Shown here: one piece after another, positions 22,212 to 35,200 of the stretch | How positions within the stretch are numbered: the stretch's first letter is position 1 | Layout of the letters: each line of letters begins with the position of its first letter | DNA from: Corylus avellana | Lineage: Eukaryota; Streptophyta; Magnoliopsida; Fagales; Betulaceae | DNA length: 64,000 bases | Assembly: GCF_901000735.1 (NCBI RefSeq) | Contig: NC_081551.1 | Location: 15,622,906 to 15,686,905, forward strand | Direction of reading: 5' to 3' | The notes under the pieces: model-generated | Told to the model about the DNA's origin: nothing | The model's input: the letters and a program-made list of their open reading frames with translations, nothing else | Databases searched by the model: none | Made by a program: the position numbers and the translations under genes

Positions 22212-25200
22212 ATGTCTTGGCTATTCAAATCGTTTCAATCCGACGGTCCAGACTCCTCGGAGTCCCACCAGACGTCCTCGCCGGAGCGCAGCCCCTCCAC
22301 GACTCCGCGTGGCGTCAAAGACGACCTCTCCTTCCTCGGCCAAACCCTCGGCCGCCAATTGCGCGGCGTCGCCGATTTCCTGGCCCCACCGCCTCCTCCC
22401 GCCACCGCCGCTGCCGTTGATTCCTTCGATCCCTCATCATCATCATCATCATCGTTGTCATCGCAATCGGAACCGCAACCGCAAACGGAACCGCTCCTCG
22501 GGATCCGCAACGATCTCGCGGAAATCGGCGGGAGCTTTCGGACCGGACTGTCCCTTCTGTCCGGTAATAAAGCGGTGAGTGAGATCTCGAGGCTCGCTTC
22601 CAATCTGTTGCAGTTCGAGAGCGACGGAGTTAGGGACGAAGAAGCTTCTGGAGAGGACAACGACGATGATCGTATTGATGAGGGCGTGCCTGGGGTCACC
22701 GATGAGGTTCTTGATTTTGCCTCGGATATTTCGACGCGCCACGAGCTCTGGACCGATTTTCCTTTACCACTCGATAATGGTATATTAAATCAATTTTTAC
22801 TTGTAGTGAAACACTTCAATTATCGCTTTCTAATTCAGTTTTGATTGGAATTGTTACCGTTATTTAATGTTCTCATTATATGCTGAAGATATTGCATTTA
22901 TGGTTTTTGAATTTCATTATTGTTAGGAATTCGAGTAAAACTGTGAAACATAGTTCTGATTTTTATTTATTTATTTATCTATTTTTCGGTGAGTGGGAAT
23001 GAGATTAGTTTGGTTCTAAGATTGTCAAGTAAAAAAAACATGGCATTATTAGTTTATTCATTGCTGGTAGTGATTCTTGAAGTTTACTTAGTCAAATCAT
23101 CTTATGCAAATTCTTCACCATTTTCAAGGAAGTAGATAGTGATTTTGTTAAACTTAGTCGTTACCTATTTGATGTTGCTCTGTGAAGGGCTAATGGTGGC
23201 CCTTAAAAAATTTTGTGGAGCTTTCTTCACTAGATCTCTAAACGAGGTGATGGCAGAAAACCAAGAACTGGGTTTTCTGTGGTAGGAAAATGAATCTGAA
23301 AACTTAGAGGATTAGTGGGCAACGGATTTTGTTTAACAAGTTGAGATATTTTCCTCTTCATGGGCATGGGCGAGAATGTTGCTAGTCTACTCACCAGGTT
23401 TTTTCAAGGTTTAACATGCTAGTTACACCCATATTGAGATATTGTTATCAATTGAAAATTTGTTGACTGCTGGTCCAACAATCAGCGTTCTTGAAAGCAG
23501 AACATCATGCATGAGTCGGTCATTTGAGCAAGGCCGTAGCACATTGCATATGAATCTTGGGTTTCATGAAGCTCTTATGCATATATGTTATATTTCCCTA
23601 TTTCAACGACACACAGACAATCCAGTAGAATTGAGTTTTGTTTATTGTTTGGAGTAGTAGATACTGGAAGTACTGTTGGGAACATGCCCACAACTACTGT
23701 GTGCAGCACAACAATATTGGTGGGCAGTGCTATCTAAGACAATGGAATAATTGAATGGAGATGCATAGTAAAATTAAGTTTTAATGTTTGGTTTGTTTTA
23801 TTGCAGATTTCAACATGTCTGATGCTCAGAAAGAACATGCTTCAACTGTTGAACGTTTGGCCCCAAGTTTGGCAGCTCTTAGAGTTAAACTTGAGAGTTA
23901 TATGAGTGAAGAACAATTTTGGATAGTTTATTTTATCCTGTTGCTGCCAAGATTAAGTGAACATGATGTTGAGCTTCTATCAACGTCTAAGGCAAGATAT
24001 TGTTCTCACATGACGTGTGTTGTTTCTTTCCAATTGTGTTTGCATGCATAGTCAAGCCCAGATATAGTTTACTATGGGCAATTCCCTAGGTAGATTGACC
24101 ATATAATCATATCTAGCACTTTCCTCTTGTGGCCTGGAAATGATCTCATGGCCTTTTATGCGACCTTTCAGCTCTAATCTGTCCAATTAGGTGCGGTCAT
24201 CAAACTATTGAAAACGTATGTTCTGCTTTTTACTGCTTTATATTACTTAATTTATTGTCTTTGACTATGCTGAACCCAATGTGCCAGTAACAATTTTGTT
24301 TTTCTTCTTCCAAAGAGAAGGCATTACATTATAGGTTATCAGGTATGACTTTGGCATGTTCTGCTCTATTGTTGGTTTATACGTGTCTCCTATATGATTG
24401 TGAATCTGTCTTTTTCATGTCTGAGCTCGTGCTTCAAGTGATGGCGATACTCCTGTGGCCTGTTATGAGAAAATAGGCCCATGATATGAATGACTTGTTA
24501 TGATACTCTGTCATGCAGCCCAGTCTTCTTCATCACTCTAAGCCCCCTTTCTTTCATGTCTTCCAACTATAGGAAAAATTGCAGCATCCTATCACGAATC
24601 CCAAAGCATAAATTATGGAAAGCCCTGTAATGTCCAAACTGAAGGTGGAAATCAAAGTTGGCTTATTCTCAATGAAATGAAGCACCTATGATACCGTCGG
24701 GATGGTCGATATGCCATCATGCTCTACTATTACATGCTTGAGATTCTAGTGAGCTCTAGTACATGTTGCTGGAAATCAACTTTGCTTTTTCTGCCTTCTT
24801 TTGATATTGAAAGGCTCTGTATCCACCTTTACCTGTTTATGTGATTTAACTAATGTTCTAATTCTATTTCTGATTCCTTTAATCTAGCTTTTGAACTTTT
24901 GATTTTCTTACTTCTGTGTTACCTTGAAGCACATAGTTGAAAATGTGAACTATTAACATTTTTACTTCAAAGTAATTTGCTATTCACATTAACATTTTAG
25001 TGTTCTTAAATTTTCCCTTAAGATTGGTTGAAAGAAAAAATTGCACTTTCCAAATGTTTATTCTTAGGGTAAATTACACTTTGCCCCACGAAACTACCAG
25101 TTCAATGGCATTTGTACCTTCAAACCACTACTCACTAACTACCCAAGATATTTCGAGTTACCTCTTGTGTCTGACATTGCTGTTAGTTTGGGTGGAAAAC

Positions 25201-26066
25201 ATCACACATGACTAGCATGTGCGCCTAATCTGTTTTTGTGTGATCAATTTGCCCTTCTTTTGTATGGAAACACACCGTTTTAAGTGACGGTGATAAAAGG
25301 GGAAGAAAAAAAAGCTGGCACAAACAAAAATGAAGGAGGTTTCCCATTACTCTTATATGGTCCAGAAACACTGGTCCTTGGGCTTCCCATTTAGAGTAAT
25401 AGTATTATAGCGTATGGAACTTGAGATTTATGAAAGCTACTAAAGAAAAATTATTCACTTTTTATCTAAGAAATTAAAAAAGAAACTTTGGGAAAAGAAA
25501 CTTTCCTTTTTGATGATTTTTTTCAAACAAATTCATCCGTCTTAAAATTTATTTCTTCTTTGCAGATTGTCGAGGCAAGAAATGCTCTTTTGCAGAAGCT
25601 GCAAAAGAATGAGGAGGTGGAGAATGAGGACACTAAGACTCTTGATACATCTCAAGATGGCAGCAAGGCTGGCAAGCCAGAAGGGAAGAATATACCATCT
25701 GAGAAAAAAGAGGTTTCAACTGACAACATAAGTGCAGGAGGAGTAGAAATGGATGATGAAGAGAGTACGGAAAAATGGTTGGAGGAAAAAGATATTGATA
25801 GAGGCACCCAGAAAAAGATTGAACATGAGGAGGACATTTCATTCAGTGATCTGGAGGATGATGATAATGCTCTCTCTAATAGACCATCGGTGCCGGAAAC
25901 TAAGGTTTCTTCACCCAGTGGAAGCAGTGATTGGGTTCAATTGAATCAAAGTTCTGAGACTCAGTGTGGCAGTGGCCAGCATAAGGCAGGGCAGTCAAAT
26001 TCTGGAGATAAAGATTCAGAAGGTGAGGAATCAAATGACTGGCTTACTGTTGATGATTTTGATTAG
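22212..26066 (+). CDS. BSD-domain-containing protein
   Basis: Three exons, 22212-22779, 23807-23991 and 25566-26066, join in phase to 417 residues. The start MSWLFKSF is chosen because plant members of this family start MSWL; an upstream in-frame ATG at 22146 would add 22 residues. The N-terminal third has Ser/Pro-rich and poly-Ser stretches. The BSD domain lies about 165-245, with the hallmark F227-W228 and Y231-F232 pairs in EEQFWIVYF. The C-terminal half is strongly acidic and ends NDWLTVDDFD. BSD domains occur in TFIIH p62 and synapse-associated (SYAP1/DOS2-like) proteins; this layout suits the SYAP1-like plant group, whose role is poorly defined. Intron 1 is GT-AG. Intron 2 appears to use a GC donor (AAG|GCAAGA) with a normal AG acceptor. 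No other donor fits the reading frame. Confidence 0.92.
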
Positions 26067-26770
26067 AGGTTGGCAGTTTGCTTTATTCGTGATTTGTTGT
26101 AAAGTTTCTACGATTTTCTTTTTTCTCTTGGGGGTTCTGTACGTAAGATTATCAATCAATAACATAAATTTCCTTGATTTAAATTAATAATTCAGTCTTC
26201 ACTATAGAGGTTCTCTTTCTCTCGCAAGCTGCATTGCCATTGCTTTATGATCCAGTTTGCTGTTGCCTGCATTCAGTGCAGGTTTATTTGAGATTTCTAT
26301 ATAATTTTGTTAAATCATATTGCATGATCAAGCTGTCCTCAGAGGAGAAATATCACCTTTTTTTTTTTCCTGGGAATTTAAGATGGTACATGGAATTAAT
26401 AGACCCTGAAATGGAATTTTGTTTGGTTGTAGACCATGCTTCAAAATAGTCATTCCCATTAAAATGATTTTTGTTTTCACAAATTCATACTAATCAATAG
26501 TGAGAAGATTTTATTTTTGGGTTAATTAAGTGAATTTACTTGAATCTTAAACAATTTAATATCAAGTTGATATGTTTCACTTGTAGTATGTTTATACATT
26601 CATTACATGCACGCGCACACATATATATACAAATAGACTCACTCATATACTATATCAAGACTCACAATTATAATAATTCAAACTATATCCATTATATTAC
26701 GAAACTAATTCTTTTTATCTTTTTAAGTACTTAAAATGTTCCCATTATAAAGTTAAAAGATATATATATA
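26067..26770. other. 3' UTR of BSD gene and intergenic DNA
   Basis: The BSD gene's 3' UTR probably extends to about 26190, where AATAACATAAATTTCC and AATTAATAATTC offer weak poly-A contexts. The remainder is AT-rich with no supported feature. Confidence 0.45.
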
Positions 26771-27860
26771 ACCCTTGAACTAACCGCTATTTTTGAAATA
26801 GCCTCATGAAGTGACAAGTGTGCTAAAGTGATACATTAAACTATCAAAATGTGTCAAAGAGGCCATTTTTTTTTAAAAAAATTTTAATTTAAAATTTTTT
26901 TTTTTAATATTTCTATAATACCCTTTATTCTTTGAAAAACTAAACTATTTTTTAACCAAAAAAAAAAAAAAACCCCCCAAAGGGTGGATAAAAGCCAAAA
27001 TAAATGATTTTCATTTTAGCCCTAATAAAAATAAAACTGATTCTTGAACCCCTTTCACGCTCATACCCCCCCCAAGGAAAAATAAACCAGTCACCATAGT
27101 TGGCCTAAATTACAAATCGCTCACTATGTACTACAATATAAAAAATAGGGATATATACAAAATCAAATCTTGCAATTGATCTAAATTACAAATCGTTCCC
27201 TGTTGTATGAAAGTAAACTCAGAGATTCGTGGAATATATGCCAAAAAAATAATTTAGTCACTAGAGTCAAATTTTGTTAAAATATTTGACGAATTCTATT
27301 AGATGCCACATCAGCGCCAATAAAATGGCAACATGTGTTACTCTAAATAAAAAATATAAATATATTAAACTAAAAAAAAAAACTTGAAAATTAAATTTCT
27401 AATTTTTTTTTTTTAAAGAAAAAAGAAAAAAGAAAAAAAAGAAAAAAAAAAAGAAAGGGCAGCCACCCCTTTGGGGAGTGGCCTTTTGGGGAGTGGCTTG
27501 AGAGCCACCCCTGGCTACCTTTGAGTGGCTTGCCAGTCACATCTGGGGTGGGGTGGCCTTTAAGTGGTGCTTGGCCACCCCCATTGGCTAGGGGTGATCT
27601 AGGGGGTGGTGTGAAAGCCACCCCCACATTTGGGGTGGTCCATGACTCCCCTAAAGGGGCGGCCGGTAGCCATTCTTTTTTATTTATTTATTTTTTAATT
27701 TATTAATTTTTTAGTTTTTAAGAGAATAAGGTATTATAAGAATATAACAAAAAAAGTGGCGTTTTGAACACAATTTGATAGTTTGATGTATCACTTTAGC
27801 ACACTTATTAGTTGTCACTTCATAGGGCTATTTAAAAAATGATTGTTAATTCATGGAGCT
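26771..27860. mobile_element. 1.1-kb foldback element with GGGGTGGC core
   Basis: Long inverted arms: left 26771-26945 contains TGAAGTGACAAGTGTGCTAA and AGTGATACATTAAACTATC. The right arm, 27700-27860, reverse-complemented, gives TGAAGTGACAACTAATAAG and TGTGCTAAAGTGATACATC. The homology continues through ATAATACC(C)TTATTC next to the core. The core at 27457-27668 is GC-rich with alternating GGGGTGGC and GCCACCCC words. No transposase frame is present. The ends lie in AT-rich sequence, so a target duplication cannot be read with confidence. Confidence 0.75.
27457..27668. repeat. GC-rich core of the foldback element
   Basis: Imperfect short repeats of GGGGTGGC/GCCACCCC, 20-40 bases apart, in both orientations; markedly more GC-rich than the AT-rich arms. 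The open frames over it (27391-27706, both strands) are artefacts of this composition. Confidence 0.7.
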
Positions 27861-27886
27861 TTTTTATATTTTTTCCTTAAAAATAG

Positions 27887-27890
<4 letters not shown>

Positions 27891-27933
<43 letters not shown>
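27891..27933. repeat. (TA)n microsatellite
   Basis: About 21 TA dinucleotides immediately right of the foldback element. Confidence 0.9.
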
Positions 27934-27935
<2 letters not shown>

Positions 27936-27939
27936 CACT

Positions 27940-28520
27940 TAATGAACAAACATGTGTAACACTCATATCAAACTACAATTTTGTTGTAATTAAATCCCTC
28001 CGTTAGTGTTGACCATTTGTTTGGATGGAAAAGAATATTTGACCAAAGTCTTCCCAAATTATCCACGTTTTGACTAGTAAAAAACCAAATTTACCCCCTA
28101 ACAATTATTAATTAATTAATGAATTAATTATTATTTTTTTTGAAGAAGGTAACAATTATTAATTAATTATTATTATTATTATTATTATTATTTTTTAAAG
28201 AAGGTAGAAATGGGTGGTTGAGCAATGAGCTTGAGCCACTCCCACCTTAATTTTGGGTGGTTCGGCCACCGTTGGTTTTATGGTTTTTTTGTAAAATTAA
28301 AATTTTATTTTTTAAAGTTTTTTACTATTATTTTTTGTAAGTTAATTTTATTATTATTGGTTTTAAAGAAATGAGAGGTATTATAGGAAAGTTGACAAAA
28401 AAGTAGTCACTTGCATAGCACATGATCACTTTTCCATTGAAATAGATTGACCTTATTAGAGTGACTTAAATGTAACAAAATATTAATTTAATGTATCTAA
28501 GTATCACAACGGTTAGTTCA
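27940..28520. mobile_element. probable relative of the foldback elements, decayed
   Basis: A small GGTGG-rich patch (28209-28275) is flanked by (ATT)n and poly-T runs. On the right is AGAGGTATTATAGGAAAGTTG, resembling the AATAAGGTATTATAAGAATA border of the 26771 element. Long terminal inverted repeats were not convincingly aligned by eye. Confidence 0.4.
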
Positions 28521-29098
28521 TTGGGCAAAATAAAAAATGGCAATTAGTTGAAGGAGTTAAAGAATATTTATCCCAAGAAATAATAAAAAAAAAATTATGC
28601 AGGTTTATACGAACTTATACGAGTTGAATTAAACTTATACGAGTTTGGTTTGTTTAATAAACAAGCTTGAAAATTTGTTCAACATATCTTCGTTTAATAA
28701 ATGAACCGATCTCGAGACAAGTTAAACTTGTTCACAAGCGACTGTGTTTATTTATAGCCCTAAATAGCAAACTCTAGATATGCTGAGTGGCTATGTTGAT
28801 TTTTTTTTTTTTTTTTCCCTAAAGTTATTGTTGCTTCATCATAGGGCAGGATCATTTATTAAAAACAAATCATACATAATTATGTGGCATGCAACCCAAA
28901 TTTCTCTGGTTAACATTGTAGACGCATGTTGCATATCAAATTCCATGCTGAAACTAAGGCTACATTCACAAGTATCATTAACCAATAGGCAATAGGTATT
29001 CCTACCCCCAAATTGCAAGATTATTACACATCAGTTCAAAGATTACAGTAACTGGCTTTCACCAGAAAAGCATTGTATAATAGGAAAATCAAGATATG

Positions 29099-29129
<31 letters not shown>

Positions 29130-29288
29130 AAGAGTCACTGAAAATCTAAACACAGACGACTCTAAGCATGAAGCTGCAAGTTAACTTGCTGATTATGTAA
29201 TATGTACAACTTGGCATTCCTATTTAAATCACTCTACTTCACATACCGGTTCAAGGATCAGGTTATAACTTGTGTTGCTCTTCAAGTA
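28521..29288. other. 3' flank of the SPOC gene
   Basis: The segment from about 29000 to 29288 is probably the 3' UTR of the minus-strand SPOC gene. It includes a 26-base poly-A run at 29101-29126. No further gene is supported. Confidence 0.45.
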
Positions 29289-32200
29289 TCACGATCTCCA
29301 GCCTCTCCAACTGGCAGGATGTACAGGAAATTTGACATCAAATGTGTTTGAAGTTGGTCTCAGTAGTGTTTCAGAATTCAATCTCATGAACGAACTTGGA
29401 CCCCTTGGCATGTATCCGTTAGCCGGTCTTGGCTGCGTGGATCTTGCAGTGACCGTATTGTGGCAATTATACGCACGAGGGAATGTGTGGGCAGAAAATG
29501 GTGCATGGATGGCGACCAGAGATGAAGAAGGGCGCAGAGGAGGTGTAGGACCATGTGAAACTTCAAACATCGAGTATGGCAATGATTGCGGAACCGATTG
29601 TTTGTGAAGCTCAACATCTGGTGGGCACCACTCAGGCATGTCATCCTCATCTTCGCCAAAACAACTCTTTGAAAATGGAACAGCAGTGCGGCTACGTCGT
29701 GTGCTGACAGCTATGTTTTGGGCAATGTGTTTTTTTTCCAAAATGGAAGATCCAAAGATCTTGCCATGTTCAACAAAATTCCCTGGTGGAATCTTCTTCT
29801 GAATGGAACCTACTGGAAGTTTTGCAAGATTCGAATTTTCCAATCTTCTCTGATTGAAAATTAGTGACTCTGCAGTTCGTTCCATTGTTGGCAGGGAACC
29901 ATCCATGTTCCAAGGTCCTCCAGCTGGAAGTTTCTTGTTAGATATTACAGCATCTAAAGGGTTGCTTGTTAGAGTCTGAGAAAGAACAGGTGAAATCCCA
30001 AAGTCAAATTCAGGAAGATCGTCATCATCAGGCAGAGATGCAACTTTGTTCGTGACTTCAGATGGGAGAGCCAAGACAGGTCTTCGAAGTTCCAAACTGG
30101 GTTTTGCTTTCTCTCGTCCTGAATTGTGCATTTGAGGAGCTTCAACTTCCAAGGATTGTCCTAAAGAATCCTGATGAGATGCACGGTTAGAAGATGATAC
30201 TTTCATTTCCACTAAAACAGAAGGAGAATTTCTTGGGACTGAAGGTGTTGGCAAGGATCTAATGATGGCAGACGGATTGTGCAACTCAAGTAGGACGTTA
30301 CTGGGCTCAACATTCTTGGTTTCAATACCATCATTTTTTTTACTCTCAAGAGTTGCACAATCTGTTCCTGATGCAACTGGGATGGATTCCTCAGCCGGTT
30401 GTGCATTTGATATATTATCTTCTACAACTCTTACGGTAGATGCATACAGAGGGGAGTTGACAGGCTGCTCCATAAAGGAACAATTCTTTTTCTCGGATTT
30501 CTTTACAACAGTAATGGAATTTGATTGGTTCCTTCGCCACACAACACAACCAATCAAGGAATCTTGGTTGTCTTCAACAGCAGCCATGCCCTTGAAGAAC
30601 CCATGTTTAGCGAGTATTGTGATTATGGTCTCACTGCGAGGACATATGTAAAGATCCATACCTGGAGAGAGTGATGCAAACCCAACCCTCTCCCCATCTT
30701 TGTACCCTTTTGCAACCTGTAAATGGGGATGACAACATATAAAACTATCATCTTTGCTTTTCATCAGAAATATATATGATGCAATTTTGGCATTTACAAT
30801 TAAGATCCTTGATAACTGCTGGTAGTTTTGAAAAATGCCGTCTTTCAGACTCACCTTTTTCATGCCTGCCAGTCCACTTTCAGAAGACCCCTCTTTCCAG
30901 CAAAGCGAGATTACCTGAGGATGAAGCTAAGATTAGATAGAACATATGTTTCAAGTGAGCAAATAACACGCAAGATATGAGTTCTTTCGGGTAGTGCAAG
31001 TCTCGAAAACATAGGCAACAGAATCAAGAATCTTATCTTATCGTGCGGCAAGTAATACATTTATATATATAAAATATTAAACTGAAGGAGATTTGGCAAG
31101 ATGTTATTCACTGTGCCTGGGGAACAATACTAAGGCAAAGTGACTCAATTTCCTTGCACAAAACTATGCCTCCTAATCCAATAAGACTGGAAGAGAACAC
31201 CATCAATCCATGGGTATTAGATCAAAGGCATCCAAATAGAGGCATCTTCACCGACCACAAAGAAAGACCTGTAAACACAGGCAAACAGAGAGAGAGAGAG
31301 AGAGAGGCAGGAAAGTAACACATAACTGAGTGTAATAAATCATGCTTCATTTATTTTGACGTAAAACATTTTTTGGAAAACGTTTTTCTCATTTTCGAGT
31401 GCTTGGGGCAAATGAAAAATTTTGGTCCAAGTAATTTATTTTCAAATCAACACAATTCTCTTAGACCCCCGTAGTCCCCTTCCTTTGCCAGGGTTGTCAA
31501 CCTCCGCCAGCCCCATCACCCTGCGTTGACCCCACACCACCCTCCGTAGGCACCACCAGCCTCTACAAATGCCACCACCCTCCACCGACACTAATACCTT
31601 CTGCCGGCACCACCACCCTCCTCCCTTCGCAACCCTCCACTGGCCATGAAATTTTATGTTTTCTTTCTTGAGAAATTCATGATCTACAGTGGTCTTTGAC
31701 AAATGGCTGGTGATTTTGTATAAATGACTTTCAACCTAACCAAATACCCGAAAATGTTTTTGACATCATTCTTCATATCAACACCAAACAATGGAAAATA
31801 AATGGTTTTCCCGGTTTGCATTTATCAGATTGGCAACCAATACTGATTGGTTTTTACTAGATTAGCTCTCTCATGGTCCATACCCCCATAAACCCTTGAT
31901 ATCTGGTGCACAAGTTGCCAAGCTCAAGAACTTTCATGGTCCACACTTCCAGTCAATGATGGATCAAAGACCCAACTAGATAGGCGACTGTATCAGTTAC
32001 ATACCTGATCCATGTCTACCCAGCTGAGTAGGCAGGAAAGAGACCGGGGTGGGTGGGGGAGAAATTAGAAAGAATCACGTTGGAAATACTTCAACTCAAA
32101 AAACAATTCATGCCACTAAACTAAAAGTCTCTTACAAACACAATTATCCAGCACAATCACAAATATATTTTCTATATGATCACATATGCAAGTCTGCCAT

Positions 32201-35200
32201 ATGTGGTTTACAGGAGCATAAAAGGTCAACAAATCCAAATGACGGCCAAAGCCAAAGGGCAGCGCAATCCAAGTACACAAGAAGTATACAAGAGAAATAC
32301 CTAATTAGAAAAAGACAAAATATCAAGAAAATAAGGAAAACTAGAAATATGTAAACAATCATAGGCAGTTGTCCATTGGTAAAGAGTTTTGAACAATAAG
32401 GCCTCTAGCTCCACCACCATCCTCTCACAATCTTCAAAACTCGACTATTTCTTTCTCTCCAAATATACCACATTAAGCATGGCGGTTATCATCTTCCACA
32501 CTACTGTTCTCTAAAAACTAACAAAATGCCCTCTCCATCTTGCATAGAGATCCACCACTTGTCGAGGCATAACCCACTCTAACTCGAAAAGACTGAAGAT
32601 AAAATTCCTAAGGCCCTAGCAACCTCCCAGTGAAGTAAAAGGCAATCTAGTTTTTTCACTCTTCTTACACATGCAACACCAATCTACTACTATGAGATTC
32701 CGGTTTCTTAAGTTATCTATAGTGAGGATCTTCTATAAAACGACCGAACATGCAAAAAAAAAAAAAAAAAAAAAACCACTCTCAGAGGAACCTTACTCCG
32801 CCAAATAGCTTGAGAAAACCACTCTCAGAGGACATTATAGAATGATCTAACCCAAACAACCCTCTCTTGGAAGGGGTCCAATAAAGTTTGTCTTCCACGC
32901 CCCATCTTAGCCTAATTGAATACAACAGATTGAAGAACGAGGTGAAGGAATCCACCACCAATCATGTGTCACTTTGATAAAATTAACATTTCACTGATGA
33001 ACGTCACTAGAAAGTTGTAAGTGATTCCCACACCACGTCATGCCAAAATCTAATCTTAGAACTGTCTCCCACCGCAAAACTAGTGTATCTTAAAAACTCC
33101 CCCAGCCCCTCTTGATATTTCCAACGACCAACCCCATGCGACCCATTTACCTCATTAGAACTCTACCCACCCCACATGTTGCCATATTTAGAATCCCGTA
33201 GACCCGTAGAGCCTCTCTCTCAAAAGTATAGTGTTATAACCACTTCCCCAAGAAAGCTTAGTTAAACAGGAGTAAATTCCGAACCCCCAACCCCCCTTAG
33301 AAATTAGAGAATAAACCTTGGTCCAACCTACGAGGTGAAATTTGAACTCTTTGCTAATACCACCCCATAAAAAATCATGCTGAAGCTTTTCTACACGATT
33401 GGCAACACCCTAAGGGAGTGGGAAAAGAGAGAGAAAAAAAAAAAAAAAGTAGGCAAATTAGAGAGGGTGCTCTTAATCAATGTAATCCTATCATCCGTAG
33501 ACAAGTACAACTGCTTCAACCAGCCACATGTTGAAGCAGTTATACTTGTCTGCTCCAACCAGCCACATTAGAACTCTACCCACCCCACATGTTGCCATAT
33601 TTAGAATCCCGTAGACTCGTAGAGCCTCTCTCTCAAAAGTATAGTGTTATAACCACTTCCCCAAGAAAGCTTAGTTAAACAGGAGTAAATTCCGAACCCC
33701 CAACCCCCCTTAGAAATTAGAGAATAAACCTTGGTCCAACCTACTAGGTGAAATTTGAACTCTTTGCTAATACCACCCCATAAAAAATCATGCTGAAGCT
33801 TTTCTACACGATTGGCAACACCCTAAGGGAGTGGGAAAAGAGAGAGAAAAAAAAAAAAAAAGTAGGCAAATTAGAGAGGGTGCTCTTAATCAATGTAATC
33901 CTATCATCCGTAGACAAGTACAACTGCTTCAACCAGCCACATGTTGAAGCAGTTATACTTGTCTGCTCCAACCAGCCACATTAGAACTCTACCCACCCCA
34001 CATGTTGCCATATTTAGAATCTACTACCACTCTCCGTAGACTCGTAGAGCCTCTCTCTCAAAAGTATAGTGTTATAACCACTTCCCCAAGAAAGCTCGGT
34101 TAAACAAGAGTAAATTCCGAACCCCCAACCCCCCTCAGAAATTAGAGAACAAACTTTGGTCCAACCTACAAGGTGAAAGTTGAACTCTTTGCCAATACCA
34201 CCCCATAAAAAATCATGCTGAAGCTTTTCTACACGATTGGCAAGACCCTAAGGGAGTGGGAAAAGAGAGAAAAAAATAAGTAGGCAAATTAGAGAGGGTG
34301 CTCTTAATCAATGTAATCTTATCACCCGTAGACAATTACAACTGCTTCAACCAGCCATACAACGGTCAATCTTCTCAAAAATGCTATCCCAAATATTAGC
34401 CTTATTTCTTCCCAAAGAAGACAAAGATACTTCATAGGCAAGGAAGACACCTTGCATCCCAAGACGCGTGCCAGATTTTCTACATTATTGACATTACAAA
34501 CATGGACCGATTCTGATTTAGCCAAGTTAATCTTCAAACTTGATATTGCCTTAAAACATAAGAACAAGCAACACAGACCCCATGGAAAAGCCAAAAAAAA
34601 CCCTATCCACTGTAGCAGTGCTCATTTTACTTGGTGCCTACTGAAAAAATTGTATTGACCAAGATCGTCTCCATAGCTATGACAACATCAAAGGAGACAA
34701 AGGATTTCTCTATCTCCAGCCACAAGAACTACTAAAAACCGAGACGGAGAGCACCATCTCTCCCCCAAACCACCTTCTTAGCATATACCAAAAAAAATAA
34801 AATAAAAAAAATAATACAATTAACATGATCATAAGCCCTTTCAATATCCAATTTGCATAGCACCCTTGGATTCCCAAATCTGATACTGCTATCAAGGCAT
34901 TCATTAGCAATGATAATGGAGTCTAGAATTTGCCTTACCCTATGAATGCATTCTGAAAGTTTGAAATAATCTTCTCCAAAAAATATTTCAACCTGTTGGC
35001 AAGAACTTTGGCAACAATTATATAAACTCCACCCATCAGACTAATAGGTAAAAAATCCCTAATATCAATAGCCCTTTTTTTCTTTTTTCTTTTTTTTTTT
35101 TTATTTATTTTTTTTTAATTTTTTAATTTTTTTAAATGAGAGCAATGAAGGTTGCATTCAGACTTCTTTCAAACTCACCTCTAGCATGAAAAAAATTCAT

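Noticed and set aside
22235..22742. Long frames on both strands over the start of the BSD gene
   Set aside because: They are shadows caused by the high GC content of exon 1; only the plus-strand MSWL frame continues through the spliced BSD domain.
27391..27706. Opposing open frames over a GC-rich patch
   Set aside because: Produced by repeated GGGGTGGC/GCCACCCC words; the same happens at 41656-42198.
29272..30651. Plus-strand frames at 29272-29607 and 30262-30651
   Set aside because: They are antisense to the last SPOC exon and have no features of their own.
33377..33984. Two identical 64-codon frames 413 bp apart
   Set aside because: Not a gene family: they are antisense to a decayed LINE and identical because of the local tandem duplication.
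33154..34357. CRISPR-like or satellite array
   Set aside because: Only three units of 413 bp without spacers, inside a LINE; this is a plain tandem triplication.
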